From Jaenimonas drosophilae (lineage: Eukaryota > Euglenozoa > Kinetoplastea > Trypanosomatida > Trypanosomatidae): a stretch of DNA of 64,000 nucleotides. Below are positions 9,906 through 19,726 of this stretch, piece after piece. Location of the stretch: NCBI GenBank assembly GCA_030849065.1, contig JASAON010001644.1, forward strand, positions 88,560 through 152,559. The letters are read 5' to 3'. A model generated the notes under the pieces. It was not told the origin of the DNA, ran no database searches, and saw nothing but the letters and a program-made list of their open reading frames with translations. Numbering within the stretch: the first letter of the stretch is position 1; every line of letters begins with the position of its first letter. The position numbers and the translations under genes are program-made.

Positions 9906-11846
9906 TTACATCGATGAAGACCAGACGTCCTTCATGAAGTGCTCCGAATCCTCCAGCTTCTTCAAGAACTTCTTGGCATCATCCTCAGACATGCCACCTT
10001 GCTCCTTGGCCATGGTCAACAGCTCGCGTTCCACGTCCTTGGCCATGTGTTTAGCATCTCCACAAATGTAAAGGTTGGCCTGCTCCTTTGTCAGGAGGTT
10101 CCACAGCTCCACTGCACGTGACTTGACACGGTGTTGGACGTAGACCTTGGACTCTTGTTCACGGCTGTAGGCCACATCCACGTCGGAGAGCACGCCATCG
10201 CGGACAGCATCGGTGCAAAGCTCCTGGTAAATGTGATCCTCATCACGACGACGGCAACCAAAGAAGAGCAAACCGCTTCCAAGGGTCGCGTTCTTCTCCT
10301 TCCACGCAAGACGGCGCTTGATAAAGCCAATGAAGGGTGCCACTCCGGTTCCGGGGCCAATCATGATAACTGGTCGTTCCTTTGCGCGGAGGGGAAGATG
10401 AAAGCGCGACTTGCGCACAAAGACAGGGAGGCGAGTACCCACTTCCAGATTCTGGAGCATTCGGCTGCAGAGACCATCATCCACGACGGCAACTGTGATG
10501 CCCACCTCCTCCGGGGTGTCGAGGAGATCCGATGAGATGGAGTAGTACCTGGGGGTGACGCGAGGCATGAGCTCCAGGAAGAAGGAGAGGGGGACCTTGG
10601 CAGAGTCAAACTTCTTAAGGAAGCCGCTCATGGTGCGTAGTTTGGTAAGTAGTTCGTTGAACTCCTTCTGAGCCTCCGCATTAACTCGCAGGATCCGCAG
10701 CAACTGCTCCTTTTGTGAAGGATCTTCACAGCAGTGAGCAAAGGCGCGAAGGGTTGACTTCTTTGGATGGCCACACAAATCAATGTACCACTTCAGCGCG
10801 GTGCGGATCGTGACACGTGTTGGGAAAACGTTCTTCAATGTCTTCTTGTCTTGAAGAGAGAATACTTTCTCTGCCTCATCATTGCTCACACCAAGAATGC
10901 GGAGGTACTCCTCCACCACGTCATCGGGGTTGCAGGGGAGGATACCAAGATGGTCACCGGCTTGGTAGGAGATGATGGTGTCCTTGATGGACAAGTCAAT
11001 GCCGCGAGTGCTACGCTCGTTGGTGTTGATAAGAAGCTCCGTATTCCGAACCACTGGTACCCACACAGGCTGGCGCTGAGTTGGCTCCAGAACGGAAGCA
11101 GTCTTAGGGAAGGCAAGCGGGGCCGCCGACTCTTCCCAGTACTTGATGCGGCACTCCGGCTCAATGGGCTCCTCCGTGTTGGCCTTGATGGTGATCTTCA
11201 GGGATCGGCCAATCGCTGGCCAGAGATCTTTACGCCACTCATCAAACTGCTCCTCCAGTTGGCCACTTCCGCTGTCACCGCAGCACATGCCGTAGACGCG
11301 CTCGGCACCGAGTTCGCTAAACCGACGGTCCATCACCACTGCTTCCTCACAGAAGTACTTGTATTGGGTGTCTCCCAGTCCGAAGACGGTGTACTTGACC
11401 CGGGATAGCTCCTCGCCTGGAGCGCGGATGTCCTCATCCACCATCCAGTCATGGAAGTTCTTCATGGTGTCCGTGGGCTCACCTTCGCCGTAGGTGGCGC
11501 AGACGAGGATCACCATCCGCTCATCCTCGAGACGGGAGGCGTCATAGTTTTCAACGTCGCAGATATCGATGGGGACGCCCAACTTGGCTCCCTCGCGCGC
11601 AAGGGTTTTGGCGAACATCTCCGCCGTACCCGTCTGCGAACCGAAGAGGACGAGGACCTTTTTCGTGTCCACAACCGCCGCCGCCGACGTACGCCCAGCC
11701 TTGGCGGCATTGGTGGGGCTACCGCTCGTTGGGCTCCCCGATGATGGGGAGTACTGGCCGGAAGATGTCTGCTTCTGCAGCTGCCAGTAAAAGTATGAGG
11801 CCACGGCAATGACAATTGTCACAATAATGACGAAGAAGGATGGCAT
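9906..11846 (-). CDS. POR: NADPH-cytochrome P450 reductase
   Basis: This diflavin reductase passes electrons from NADPH through FAD and FMN to microsomal P450s and related acceptors, for example in sterol synthesis. Residues 4-21 form an N-terminal membrane anchor. The flavodoxin domain carries the FMN loop GSQTGTAE (69-76), ATYGEGEPTD (117-126) and GLGDTQYKYF (156-165). The FAD part has RYYSISS (433-439), and the NADPH part has GPGTGVAPF (497-505), FFGCRRRDEDHIY (528-540) and CGDAKHMAKDV (595-605). The conserved FAD-stacking tryptophan is at 642 in DVWS, here followed by three extra residues (SSM). Length (646 aa) is normal for the family. The N-terminal linker is Ser/Gly-rich (about 28-55). 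Confidence 0.95.
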   Translation of the reverse strand: MPSFFVIIVTIVIAVASYFYWQLQKQTSSGQYSPSSGSPTSGSPTNAAKAGRTSAAAVVDTKKVLVLFGSQTGTAEMFAKTLAREGAKLGVPIDICDVENYDASRLEDERMVILVCATYGEGEPTDTMKNFHDWMVDEDIRAPGEELSRVKYTVFGLGDTQYKYFCEEAVVMDRRFSELGAERVYGMCCGDSGSGQLEEQFDEWRKDLWPAIGRSLKITIKANTEEPIEPECRIKYWEESAAPLAFPKTASVLEPTQRQPVWVPVVRNTELLINTNERSTRGIDLSIKDTIISYQAGDHLGILPCNPDDVVEEYLRILGVSNDEAEKVFSLQDKKTLKNVFPTRVTIRTALKWYIDLCGHPKKSTLRAFAHCCEDPSQKEQLLRILRVNAEAQKEFNELLTKLRTMSGFLKKFDSAKVPLSFFLELMPRVTPRYYSISSDLLDTPEEVGITVAVVDDGLCSRMLQNLEVGTRLPVFVRKSRFHLPLRAKERPVIMIGPGTGVAPFIGFIKRRLAWKEKNATLGSGLLFFGCRRRDEDHIYQELCTDAVRDGVLSDVDVAYSREQESKVYVQHRVKSRAVELWNLLTKEQANLYICGDAKHMAKDVERELLTMAKEQGGMSEDDAKKFLKKLEDSEHFMKDVWSSSM

Positions 11847-12254
11847 GTCGACGAGGGTGATGTGTAGTGGGGGAAGGTACGGTAGAGAGAGGCAGCCAAT
11901 ATGCTGGGTTCTGACAGGTGGGGTTCAGGAGAGATGGTTCGCAAGCAGCGAACGCACAGTGAATACGGCGTTAGATTTGATCACAGGAATGAATAAACTA
12001 ACTAATGATGGAAGTGTAGAAGAAGAGCACGGCCAACAAAAAAAAAAACAGGTTTGGAAGAAAACAATGAATCTTGTTGTGGCAGTCTACCAGCAGGAAT
12101 GGTGGGATATGATACGCAAAAAGGGGTTTGTGCACCCATGCAAAGACAAGTGATGGCCACCAAACGAATCACATTATCGTCCATCATCTGGAATGCGAAG
12201 ACGCTGTACGATAGGAGAAGAAAGCAAGTGGCCAGAAATTGTGTGGCTGACTTC
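11847..12254. other. intergenic region
   Basis: No gene is seen. An A11 run at 12038-12048 is a T tract on the transcribed strand and could serve splicing of the P450 reductase mRNA. Purine-rich sequence at 11870-11897 is also pyrimidine-rich on the minus strand, but no AG follows it before the ATG. Confidence 0.5.
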
Positions 12255-13628
12255 TCACAATTTGCTGCCGGTGCTCAGTCGACGCAACGCATGGAGCGTG
12301 CGCTCACTCAGATGCGCGGGGTGGGGTGGCGCACCCCTCGCGATGCTGCCGAGACGTACCGCAAAAAGACAGCCTGCGTCAGGCGCAGTGCACGCTGCAA
12401 CCTGAGCAGCTGACGTTCCCTTGGCAGTAGTGATATAGAGAGTGTTGCGCTCTGGCCCGCCAAAGCAGCAACTTGTCACCAAAGGCACACCTTCCACGAT
12501 GACCTCACCAACAATGGTGGCGAGTTGGTTTGATTTCGGCTGGCCTTGAAGGCGAACGACGCGGCCGTAGCCTGCGAGGGCGACCCAAACATGATTGTCA
12601 TCGTCCACGCAGAGGCCATCGAGCACTGCTCCTTTCGCCTTGAGATCATCGGGGAGCTTCCAAAATGCTTTTCCACTGCCCGCCCGCAGCACATGGGTCT
12701 CAACGTCGTAGCTGTACTGCATAATGGCATGGGAGGCGGTGTCCACGTGAAAGAAGACGGAACCATCGGAGGACCACCCCATTCCGTTGGAGATGGTGAG
12801 GTCGCCAAGTGCCACCCGAGAGTGACTGGGACGGCCCTTTGGAGCGCCCTTTTCATCTTTAGGTGCATCTGTCGCTGCGCTAACCTGGACAGGTGAGTTG
12901 GCCCCTCCCCACGGGATCCACTGAAGCAAGCACCCGCTTCCAGCAACTCGCTGAGGATGTGCGGCGGTGCGCTCCATCAGTGCTCCACTGAAGAGGGTTC
13001 CACCAGGGGCGACCTTACCATCGTTGAAGCGGAACTCGCGTCCCTGGGAGGCGAGGGGAACGGTGTGAGATGGGAATGGATTGAGTGTGATGGTGGACAT
13101 GGCACTCATCTTCACGTCCAGCCACAGCTCACCACGTTCGTTCACCGCGTCGGCGGGAAGTACCAAGTCCTCCACCCATGGAGCACCTTCCTTGAAGTAG
13201 GAGAGAAACAGTCCCTTTTGAGATCCCCAAATGACGGCATGCTGGGCACTCTGGTACTTGGTTCGATGGGCAATCCAAATGCACTCACGTGACTTGTGGG
13301 CATCTGGACCAGCCACATCGATGCGGGCACCGTCCAAGGTGGAGCAGTGCGTCGGCTTACACTGCTCTGAGTTGTTGGTGCTGAAAACATTTGCGGTTGG
13401 AACAACAAAGCCTGGGCGGTGTCCGGGAAGAGGGATCTTCGCCGCGCGATCGAAGTCCGTCGCATCGTTAGGGCAGGGACGGCCAAGGTAAATGGCCTCT
13501 CCGAGGATGTCAATCCACCACAAGTAGCCAAACGTTTCATCCCAACAGGGTGACTCACCAAGTTGGTTGGCTGTGATGGACGCCGGCATGGAGACCTTCG
13601 TCGCGGTCAGGTGGAACTGCGCTGCCAT
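12255..13628 (-). CDS. SMP-30/gluconolactonase-family enzyme with glycosomal SKL signal
   Basis: The family comprises six-bladed beta-propeller lactonases that open sugar lactones such as gluconolactone using one divalent metal. Seen here: GESPCW with Glu25 as probable metal ligand, RFNDGK (200-205), SNGMGWSSDG with Asn281, and LDGLCVDDD with Asp337, which match the usual E/N/D metal set. Blade-like repeats follow (VFFHVDTASH, HVWVALAGYGRVVRL). At 457 aa it is longer than typical members (about 300), with extra loops near 55-110 and 240-275. The last three residues are SKL, a type 1 peroxisomal signal, predicting import into glycosomes. A gluconokinase at 41169-41732 also ends in SKL. Exact lactone substrate is inference. 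Confidence 0.88.
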   Translation of the reverse strand: MAAQFHLTATKVSMPASITANQLGESPCWDETFGYLWWIDILGEAIYLGRPCPNDATDFDRAAKIPLPGHRPGFVVPTANVFSTNNSEQCKPTHCSTLDGARIDVAGPDAHKSRECIWIAHRTKYQSAQHAVIWGSQKGLFLSYFKEGAPWVEDLVLPADAVNERGELWLDVKMSAMSTITLNPFPSHTVPLASQGREFRFNDGKVAPGGTLFSGALMERTAAHPQRVAGSGCLLQWIPWGGANSPVQVSAATDAPKDEKGAPKGRPSHSRVALGDLTISNGMGWSSDGSVFFHVDTASHAIMQYSYDVETHVLRAGSGKAFWKLPDDLKAKGAVLDGLCVDDDNHVWVALAGYGRVVRLQGQPKSNQLATIVGEVIVEGVPLVTSCCFGGPERNTLYITTAKGTSAAQVAACTAPDAGCLFAVRLGSIARGAPPHPAHLSERTLHALRRLSTGSKL

Positions 13629-13944
13629 GATTTAATGGAATACTGAAGCACGTCCAGCAGATCTCGTAAGGAAAAATGGAGGGCGGGGGGGGGGGGGTTA
13701 GCACTCACACAGGAGAGTGCCGCGATGATGATGGATAGAGCCGCACCAGCTCAAGGGCACACCTAGTGAAGGAAGAGCAAGAGGAAGGAGGAGCAAGGGA
13801 TCTCACAACCGTTGGTGAACCAAGTCACACACCCTTGTTACGTATGCAGGAGTAAGCTGAAGCTACGGACGAAGGAGTGGTGTGGATGAGGTCATGGCGA
13901 CCGAGACCATCTAATGCTGCAATAGGAGTAGGGGGTAGCGCATC
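13629..13944. other. intergenic region
   Basis: Apart from the C13 acceptor tract no gene or other signal is seen. The part near 13944 is presumably the 3' UTR of the FHA-WWE gene. Confidence 0.5.
13663..13697 (-). promoter_or_regulatory. putative spliced-leader acceptor with C13 run
   Basis: On the minus strand a run of 13 cytosines (13697-13685) continues into CCCTCCATTTTTCC and ends at the first AG (13664-13663). This would give a 34-base 5' UTR for the SMP-30-like gene. A homopolymer C run this long is unusual as a polypyrimidine tract and may vary in length. Confidence 0.65.
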
Positions 13945-15165
13945 CTAACTGCGCTTACGCTTACGGCGGGGCTTGTCACTCTCGTCGCTGGTGACGGAGC
14001 TCTCCGACTCACTATCGTCATCATCGTCGTCATCATCATCGTCATCATCATCGTCATCATCATCATCGGAGCTGCTTGATGACGAAGGAATGATAGATAT
14101 ACTTTTCACTTTGCTTCGATCAACAGGTGGTCCATTCCTCCTCCGCACAATGCGGAATCGGCCAGGGTCATCCAGTCGGTATTGAGCCATGGACCCCTTC
14201 AACGAGCTCTCTGAGAAGCAAACGCCATACGTTGCGCCATCACCAGGTGAACCACTCAGTAGCTTATCAGGAACCTCAATTTTTGCTTTTCCTGCAATGT
14301 AGGCAGCTTCAAGGAACTCGGCCACCGCCAACGGATATCTGCGCCACGAGCGCGCGTCGCTCTCATCTCCATCCGCTCTGCACTTCCACTCCCAGACTCC
14401 CATTGGTGGACGCTTCGTGGGAGCAGATGCTGGAGGAGTAGCAAGAGTAGTTTTTGGTGGTTGTGGAGCTGCGGAATTTGGAACAGGTGCGGTTGCCGTC
14501 TCAATACGCCGAGGGATTGGTGAAGGCGCAACCTCTGTCGGAAGCTGCTGTGGAAGAGAAGCGGTAGTCGGAACCTGTTCCAGTGCGGCATCAAGCAATC
14601 CTTGCCATCCGGGTCTGATCCCCACTTGTGGTGAAGCGTCTTCGTCGGAGCTTTCATCTGCTGCCTTTGTGGGTTTCACTGACAACATCTGTGCAACCGA
14701 GAGAGCCGAGTTGGCTGCGCTGGTTCCTGTCTTGGCTTCCGCTGCCGCCTCATACCGCAGTGCGATGGATGGGAGCCCGCACTCATCAGGGAAGAAGAGA
14801 ACACCAATGTCCTTGGCACTGCGGAGCGGCGGGTTTGACGCAACCAACGGGTCGGTGAAGGGGAGTTTCACTGATTCATCGTTGCCCACCGCAGTGGTGA
14901 CGTCCTCGCTGCAGCCAACTTGAAGTGGGGCCGCGCCATGAGGAAGGCGGCAGCATTGGGGACCGTGGAAGGTAGGATTCTTACCCAGTTGTGTTAAGAG
15001 CAAATGCGGAGGACTCCAGGTCACTGAAAAGTGTTCCTTGGAGGCGTATTTACTGTCCAGTTGCTGAGAGCGAGGAAGCTGTTTGCTACGACCAAAGACG
15101 TATGGCACATCAGTCTTGTTGATGGCGACGACCTGACGGTCGGAGCGTACGAGTAGCCACGACAT
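13945..15165 (-). CDS. FHA-WWE protein with acidic tail, probable DNA-break repair adaptor
   Basis: The 406-aa protein has three recognisable parts. Residues 1 to about 138 fit the PNKP/aprataxin/APLF type of FHA domain: FGRSK (24-28), SKEHFSV (42-48) and QLGKNPTFHG (59-68), the last close to the QLG-NP signature of that class. Residues about 255-343 fit a WWE domain: VWEWK, WRRYP, LEAAY and MAQ before a final RIVRRR, a fold that binds poly(ADP-ribose) units. The tail has six Ser, 18 Asp in a row, Ser/Glu residues and a basic end (KPRRKRKRS) that could be a nuclear signal. Acidic plus FHA recalls APLF, a histone-binding end-joining factor. An in-frame ATG exists at 15366, but the strong splice tract lies between it and 15165, so 15165 is preferred. 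Role in repair is inference. Confidence 0.85.
   Translation of the reverse strand: MSWLLVRSDRQVVAINKTDVPYVFGRSKQLPRSQQLDSKYASKEHFSVTWSPPHLLLTQLGKNPTFHGPQCCRLPHGAAPLQVGCSEDVTTAVGNDESVKLPFTDPLVASNPPLRSAKDIGVLFFPDECGLPSIALRYEAAAEAKTGTSAANSALSVAQMLSVKPTKAADESSDEDASPQVGIRPGWQGLLDAALEQVPTTASLPQQLPTEVAPSPIPRRIETATAPVPNSAAPQPPKTTLATPPASAPTKRPPMGVWEWKCRADGDESDARSWRRYPLAVAEFLEAAYIAGKAKIEVPDKLLSGSPGDGATYGVCFSESSLKGSMAQYRLDDPGRFRIVRRRNGPPVDRSKVKSISIIPSSSSSSDDDDDDDDDDDDDDDDDDSESESSVTSDESDKPRRKRKRS
14014..14067 (-). repeat. Asp18 codon tract in the FHA-WWE gene
   Basis: Eighteen consecutive GAT/GAC codons in irregular alternation. The mixed codons suggest selection on the acidic stretch rather than a freshly expanded microsatellite. 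Confidence 0.9.
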
Positions 15166-15180
15166 GAGATGTTGAATTAG

Positions 15181-15237
15181 CTGTTCCAGATGTTTTGAAA
15201 TCACGTAAGGGAGAGAATGAGAGAGGGACACTATCCT
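15181..15237 (-). promoter_or_regulatory. putative spliced-leader acceptor of the FHA-WWE gene
   Basis: On the minus strand a pyrimidine tract of CTCTC/CTCCC type (about 15235-15207) is followed, with no earlier AG, by AACAG (AG at 15182-15181). The ATG at 15165 is then 15 bases downstream, which decides the start of that gene. Confidence 0.7.
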
Positions 15238-15373
15238 CAACAGCACAAGTTTGGCAACATACACATCCAAGTCTGTCTCACCAGCAACAAAGGCAGCTGA
15301 ATTGCCTCTGGTTCTGATAAGATGTTGTTGCGGGCATGTCACACACACAACAGCAGCAGGGCACATTGCTCAG

Positions 15374-16876
15374 TTAGCCGCATCGAAATCCGCCAATCTC
15401 CTCACCCAAGTCAAACATCCCCGCGAGCTCATCGTCGCCCAGACCATCGAGGGCAGAGCGATCAGTGAAGCGATCAAGCACTGGTGTGGGGGTTGGGAAC
15501 CCGACTGATGTAGGGTCATCACGGGATGGAATAACATCACTTCGTCCAAGGATGGAAATGCCTGCTCCAGGTACACGTGCGGGGGCAGCCAATGGCGGTA
15601 CCTCTGGTTGGTACAGCCGCGCCAGTGGTATGTCGTCATCGTCATCAACTTGCGTTGCGGGTTGGGACATCGTGGAGGACAAGTGGGACATTCCTCCGGC
15701 TCCAATCGCATGGCACCCATCCAACTCGTCGGAGGCAAGAGAGTTCCAGTCAGCATCATCATCACTAAAGATGGGCTCGGCACAGGGGCGATACCCTGGA
15801 ACCCATTCACCGTCAGCGTTGGGTAAGGGAGGCATCGTTTGGCTGGATGATGAGGCAGTCCCATCTGATGTGGAGCTGTTGCTGTCACTCTCAATCTCAA
15901 AGATCTCCTGCGTCAAGTTGATCCCTTCACACTGACGCCGATCCACGTTCGTCAGTGGTGGCTGCGGATTGCTCAGTGGTACGTCCTCCATGTCGTCTTC
16001 CATGTCCAAGTCGTGCAGGAGAGACGCCCACTCCACCCGCATCGGAAGCGAATCTGGAAGAGAAGCAGCCACCTGTGCCCGAGCCACGTGCGAGAGGTTG
16101 GTTACTGGTCTTCGATACTGCGTAGAGGACTCCATTGGAGATGGTGATTGCTTCCGGGCATGTGGAGCAGCACGTTGCTTTGTCCGTGCTGTTGGTGTTT
16201 TGGCTTTGCGGGTACCCTTGGCAGTGGTCGCCGTCTTCTTTTTCTTCAGTCGTGTCCACAGTTTGTGAGCACTCCGACCCTTGTAGGTCTTGCCTTGGAA
16301 GGTGCAGCAACGGCGCCCGTTTGCCATAAACCAGTGACAATCCTGGGGACCTCCCGTCGTCGTTGACTCTGCAGGTGACAAACGAAGAGGTGCCGCTTCC
16401 TCCTCTGTACGTCGCGAGGTTCGGCTGACTGGAATGGACTCGTTGTAACGGGAGCCGCTGGGCAACTCTCGAAAAGACGATGGGGCCGCCGAGGGTGTTG
16501 GGTTCCGAGTCCGTTTGGCAGCTTTACGCTGCTCGTTGATCGATGGGAGACGTAAGCCGCTCTCAATATGTTGGAGCCCTTGACGCCGCAGTTCACTGAT
16601 GCGGACAACACCCCCGCCGTAGCGTTGATCTGTGGAAGGTACAGGAGGTGGAGTAGCCGCGGACAGAGGTGAGGAAGTCGCTGCCGCCACCAAGTTGGAG
16701 TAGCCGCCTCCGCTGGAATACGTTGTCATCGGGATTGGTGGTGAACTGCTACCAGCAGACGACGTCACATTTGATGGAGAAGGTGATGGGCGTTGAAGCG
16801 TTACACGAAATCGGGACGACACTCCCGAAGGCGTAGCGTCACTCTGCGACCAACCGTTATTCATGAGTGGGTTCAT
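15374..16876 (-). CDS. Ser/Pro-rich basic-acidic protein, unrecognised (500 aa)
   Basis: I do not recognise this protein. It starts MNPLMNNG at 16876, the first ATG in the frame; upstream in-frame codons begin only at a TTG, and the apparent leucine-rich leader there is translated splice-tract sequence. The first 180 residues are Ser/Pro/Gly-rich. A compact block at 180-208 has C-x9-CC (CHWFMANGRRCCTF) followed by GKTYKGRSAHKLW and a Lys/Arg/Thr-rich stretch (about 209-250), which could bind nucleic acid or act as a nuclear signal. The C-terminal half is acidic with Asp runs and ends in a Phe/Gly/Asp-rich helix-like segment. Composition suggests a nuclear protein. It is transcribed just before the FHA-WWE gene, which may be coincidence. 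Confidence 0.75.
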   Translation of the reverse strand: MNPLMNNGWSQSDATPSGVSSRFRVTLQRPSPSPSNVTSSAGSSSPPIPMTTYSSGGGYSNLVAAATSSPLSAATPPPVPSTDQRYGGGVVRISELRRQGLQHIESGLRLPSINEQRKAAKRTRNPTPSAAPSSFRELPSGSRYNESIPVSRTSRRTEEEAAPLRLSPAESTTTGGPQDCHWFMANGRRCCTFQGKTYKGRSAHKLWTRLKKKKTATTAKGTRKAKTPTARTKQRAAPHARKQSPSPMESSTQYRRPVTNLSHVARAQVAASLPDSLPMRVEWASLLHDLDMEDDMEDVPLSNPQPPLTNVDRRQCEGINLTQEIFEIESDSNSSTSDGTASSSSQTMPPLPNADGEWVPGYRPCAEPIFSDDDADWNSLASDELDGCHAIGAGGMSHLSSTMSQPATQVDDDDDIPLARLYQPEVPPLAAPARVPGAGISILGRSDVIPSRDDPTSVGFPTPTPVLDRFTDRSALDGLGDDELAGMFDLGEEIGGFRCG

Positions 16877-17752
16877 AGGCAACTGGTATGCGTGTACGTG
16901 GTTCAGAATACTGTGGTTGAGGGCCAGCAGCAGTAGGAGAAAAGTACCAGCCAAACCTCATACCTAGAGACCAAGGGTGTAAGTCCTCACCAACTGTGGT
17001 ATTGGACGATCCCCCTTTGCCTGTCGTCCTAACATGATTTGTGAGAGAAGAGGGGAAGCAAGTAGTGTTGTGTTTTTTTAAGGGCCCACACGAGAGTTTC
17101 ACATCTCCAATAGCCATATAGAGTCCTCTCTCCCTCCCTTTCTCCAATTCAGATACAGCCCAGGAAAAAAAAACGAAGAAAACGTAAATAGAATTTTTCA
17201 ACCGCACCATCAAGCATGTTATTCATGAGGGGTTGTGATGTGGATGGTGACCAATACGAAGCGGCACAACTAGTTGGACAAGTCCGCAAGGGCCTGTCAA
17301 ACATCATCAAACCCGGCTCTCAACTCGCCGACTTCCATGGATCCATCACTGCCACCCATGTGCATCCAATGCCATGGAGGCATCTTCACAGTTATCATCG
17401 CAGTGCGCTGAGCTCTGCCGCCAACTCTCCCGCCTCGCACGCCTAACCTCATCAGGCATGCTACGGTGAGAGCAGACTTTGGAGCATCATGAAGAAAACA
17501 AGTTTGTCTTTTTTTTTTCTGAGCGGCTGTGGGGCTCACCGTTGTTGTTCTCTTTTTCTGCGGCAAAAGTGCGGAGAGCAGACACGCGACGTAAGACACC
17601 CTCGTGGTGCCCCCCTTCTTCACAGGCTCACACGTCATCCCCAACCTCGGAGGAGGGGAAGTGCGTGGGCAGGGAGGAGACGGACAATAGGAGAGTGCTT
17701 ATTGGCAGGTACCCCCATCTCTCGCTCATCTTTTTTTTCTTCTCTTCTCAGT
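16877..17752. other. intergenic region with homopolymer runs
   Basis: No gene is supported. Near BiP the + strand has T runs (17509-17518 and about 17731-17738), A-rich on the transcribed strand as expected in a 3' UTR. Purine-rich + strand runs at 17040-17062 and 17160-17180 are pyrimidine tracts on the minus strand and are candidate splice signals for the gene starting at 16876. Confidence 0.5.
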
Positions 17753-18530
17753 TTACAAGTCGTCCATTGGGTCCACGGTGTCATCACCGCCGGCACCCTG
17801 GTAGGTCTTCTGGATGATGGGGTTGGTCACGCTCTGAAGCTTCTCGCGTGCCGCTTCGTACTCCTCGCGGTCGGCATTGGGATTCTCATCAATGAATTCG
17901 ATGGCCTCCTTCACGGCCGCCTCAATGGCGTGTTTCTCCTCCGCATCCAGCTTCCCGCCAAGCTTCTCCTTATCATTCACCTGGTTGCGCAGGGAGTAGG
18001 CGATGCTTTCCAGGGAGTTCTTGGCCTCAACGCGCTCGCGCACTTTGCGGTCATCATCCTCGAACTCAGCAGCCTCACGCACCATTCGCTCAATCTCCTC
18101 CTCGCTCAGGCGGCCCTTGTCGTTGGTGATGGTGATCTCCTCCTTCTTGCCAGATGACTTGTCGCTGGCGCTGACCTGCAAGATACTGTTCTCATCCACG
18201 TCGAAGGCAACCTCAATCTGAGGAACACCGCGAGGGGCAGGGGGAATGCCACTGAGCTCAAACTTGCCCAGGAGGCGATTGTCCTTGGTCATCTGACGCT
18301 CACCCTCAAAGACCTGAATCAGCACGCCAGGTTGGTTGTCCTGGTAGGTGGAGAAGACTTGGCTCTTCTTGGTTGGGATCTGCGTGTTGCGCTCAATGAG
18401 CTTGGTCATGACTCCTCCAACAGTCTCAATGCCGAGAGAGAGGGGAATCACATCCACAAGCACAACCTTTCCACCAACCTCGCTCTCGCCAGTGAGGACA
18501 GCGGCCTGAACAGCCGCACCGTAGGCCACA

Positions 18531-18565
<35 letters not shown>

Positions 18566-19726
18566 GCCACCGAAAAAGTCCTTGATCAGCTGCTGCACCT
18601 TTGGAATGCGAGTAGAGCCACCAACGAGAACGATCTCATCAATGTCACCCTTCTTCAGCTTGGCATCCTCCATCACCTTCTGCACAGGGGTAAGGGTGTT
18701 CTTGAAGAGCTGCATGTTGAGCTCCTCAAACTTGGCACGAGTAATCTTCTCGCTAAAGTCAAAGCCCTCAGTCAGGCTATCCACCTCCACGCGAGCCTCA
18801 GGGTGAGAGGAGAGCTGGCGCTTTGCCGCCTCGCAGGCCTTGCGAAGACGAGCGAGAGCCTTAAGATCCTTGGAGATATCCATGCCCTTCTTGCGGCGGA
18901 GTCCGTCAACGAAGTACTTCATGAGGTTGTTGTCAAAGTCCTCACCGCCGAGGTGGGTATCACCGTTGGTGGCAACCACCTCAAAGAAGCCCTCATCAAT
19001 GGTGAGAAGGGACACATCGAACGTACCGCCACCAAGATCAAAGACAAGAATGTTCTTCTCACCTTCCTTGTTGAGTCCGTAGGCGATGGCGGCGGCTGTT
19101 GGCTCGTTGATAATGCGTACAACGTTGAGTCCAGCGATCGTGCCAGCATCCTTCGTGGATTGACGTTGGGCATCGTTGAAGTAGGCGGGCACCGTGACGA
19201 CGGCGTTCTTGACCTTCTCACCCAGATATGTTTCGGCAATCTCCTTCATCTTTTGCAGCACCATCGCAGAAACCTCTTCAGGGGTGAAGCGCTTCTTCTG
19301 GCCCTTCACGTTCACCTGAACCACGGGCTTCCCGGCGTTGTCGGAAACAACCTCATATGAGAGGAGCTTCTTATCCGCCTGCACCGTGACATCGGAGAAC
19401 TTGCGGCCAATGAGACGCTTGATGGCGTAGATGGTGTTCTCGGGGTTCTGAGGAAGTTGGTTCTTGGCACCATCGCCCACCAAACGCTCAGCGTCGGCAA
19501 AGGCCACCACCGACGGCGTGATACGGTTACCCATCTCGTTGGGGACGATGTGTACCTCGCCCTTCTGCCACACACCCACTACAGAGTAGGTCGTACCCAA
19601 ATCGACACCGACGCATGGTGCCTCAACCTTGCCCGTGCCATCAGGGGCAGCGGACGCGGCAAGTACAAGAGCGCTGACGAGTAGCAAGCTCAGAATGAGC
19701 CCAAACTCCCTTCTTGAGTTTCGCAT
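17753..19726 (-). CDS. BiP: ER chaperone BiP/GRP78 (Hsp70 family)
   Basis: An ATP-driven Hsp70 that folds and retains secretory proteins in the ER lumen. The N-terminus is a signal peptide (about residues 1-27, hydrophobic core [16 protein letters not shown]). Hsp70 signatures are [10 protein letters not shown] (41-50), the phosphate loops [13 protein letters not shown] and [15 protein letters not shown], and [12 protein letters not shown]. The substrate domain contains the [12 protein letters not shown] motif. The protein ends MDDL, the trypanosomatid form of the KDEL retention signal. Length 657 aa is normal for BiP. A single copy is seen here, whereas some relatives carry tandem copies. 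Start at 19726 gives a complete signal peptide. Confidence 0.97.

Noticed and set aside
10767..11408. 213-codon + strand frame
   Set aside because: Antisense shadow of the P450 reductase gene.
16877..16954. Leu-rich signal peptide at the N-terminus of the Ser/Pro-rich protein
   Set aside because: The frame extension starts with TTG, not ATG, and the Leu run is translated pyrimidine-rich sequence.
18332..19360. 342-codon open frame on the + strand
   Set aside because: It is antisense to BiP and arises from the codon bias of that gene; no family features.
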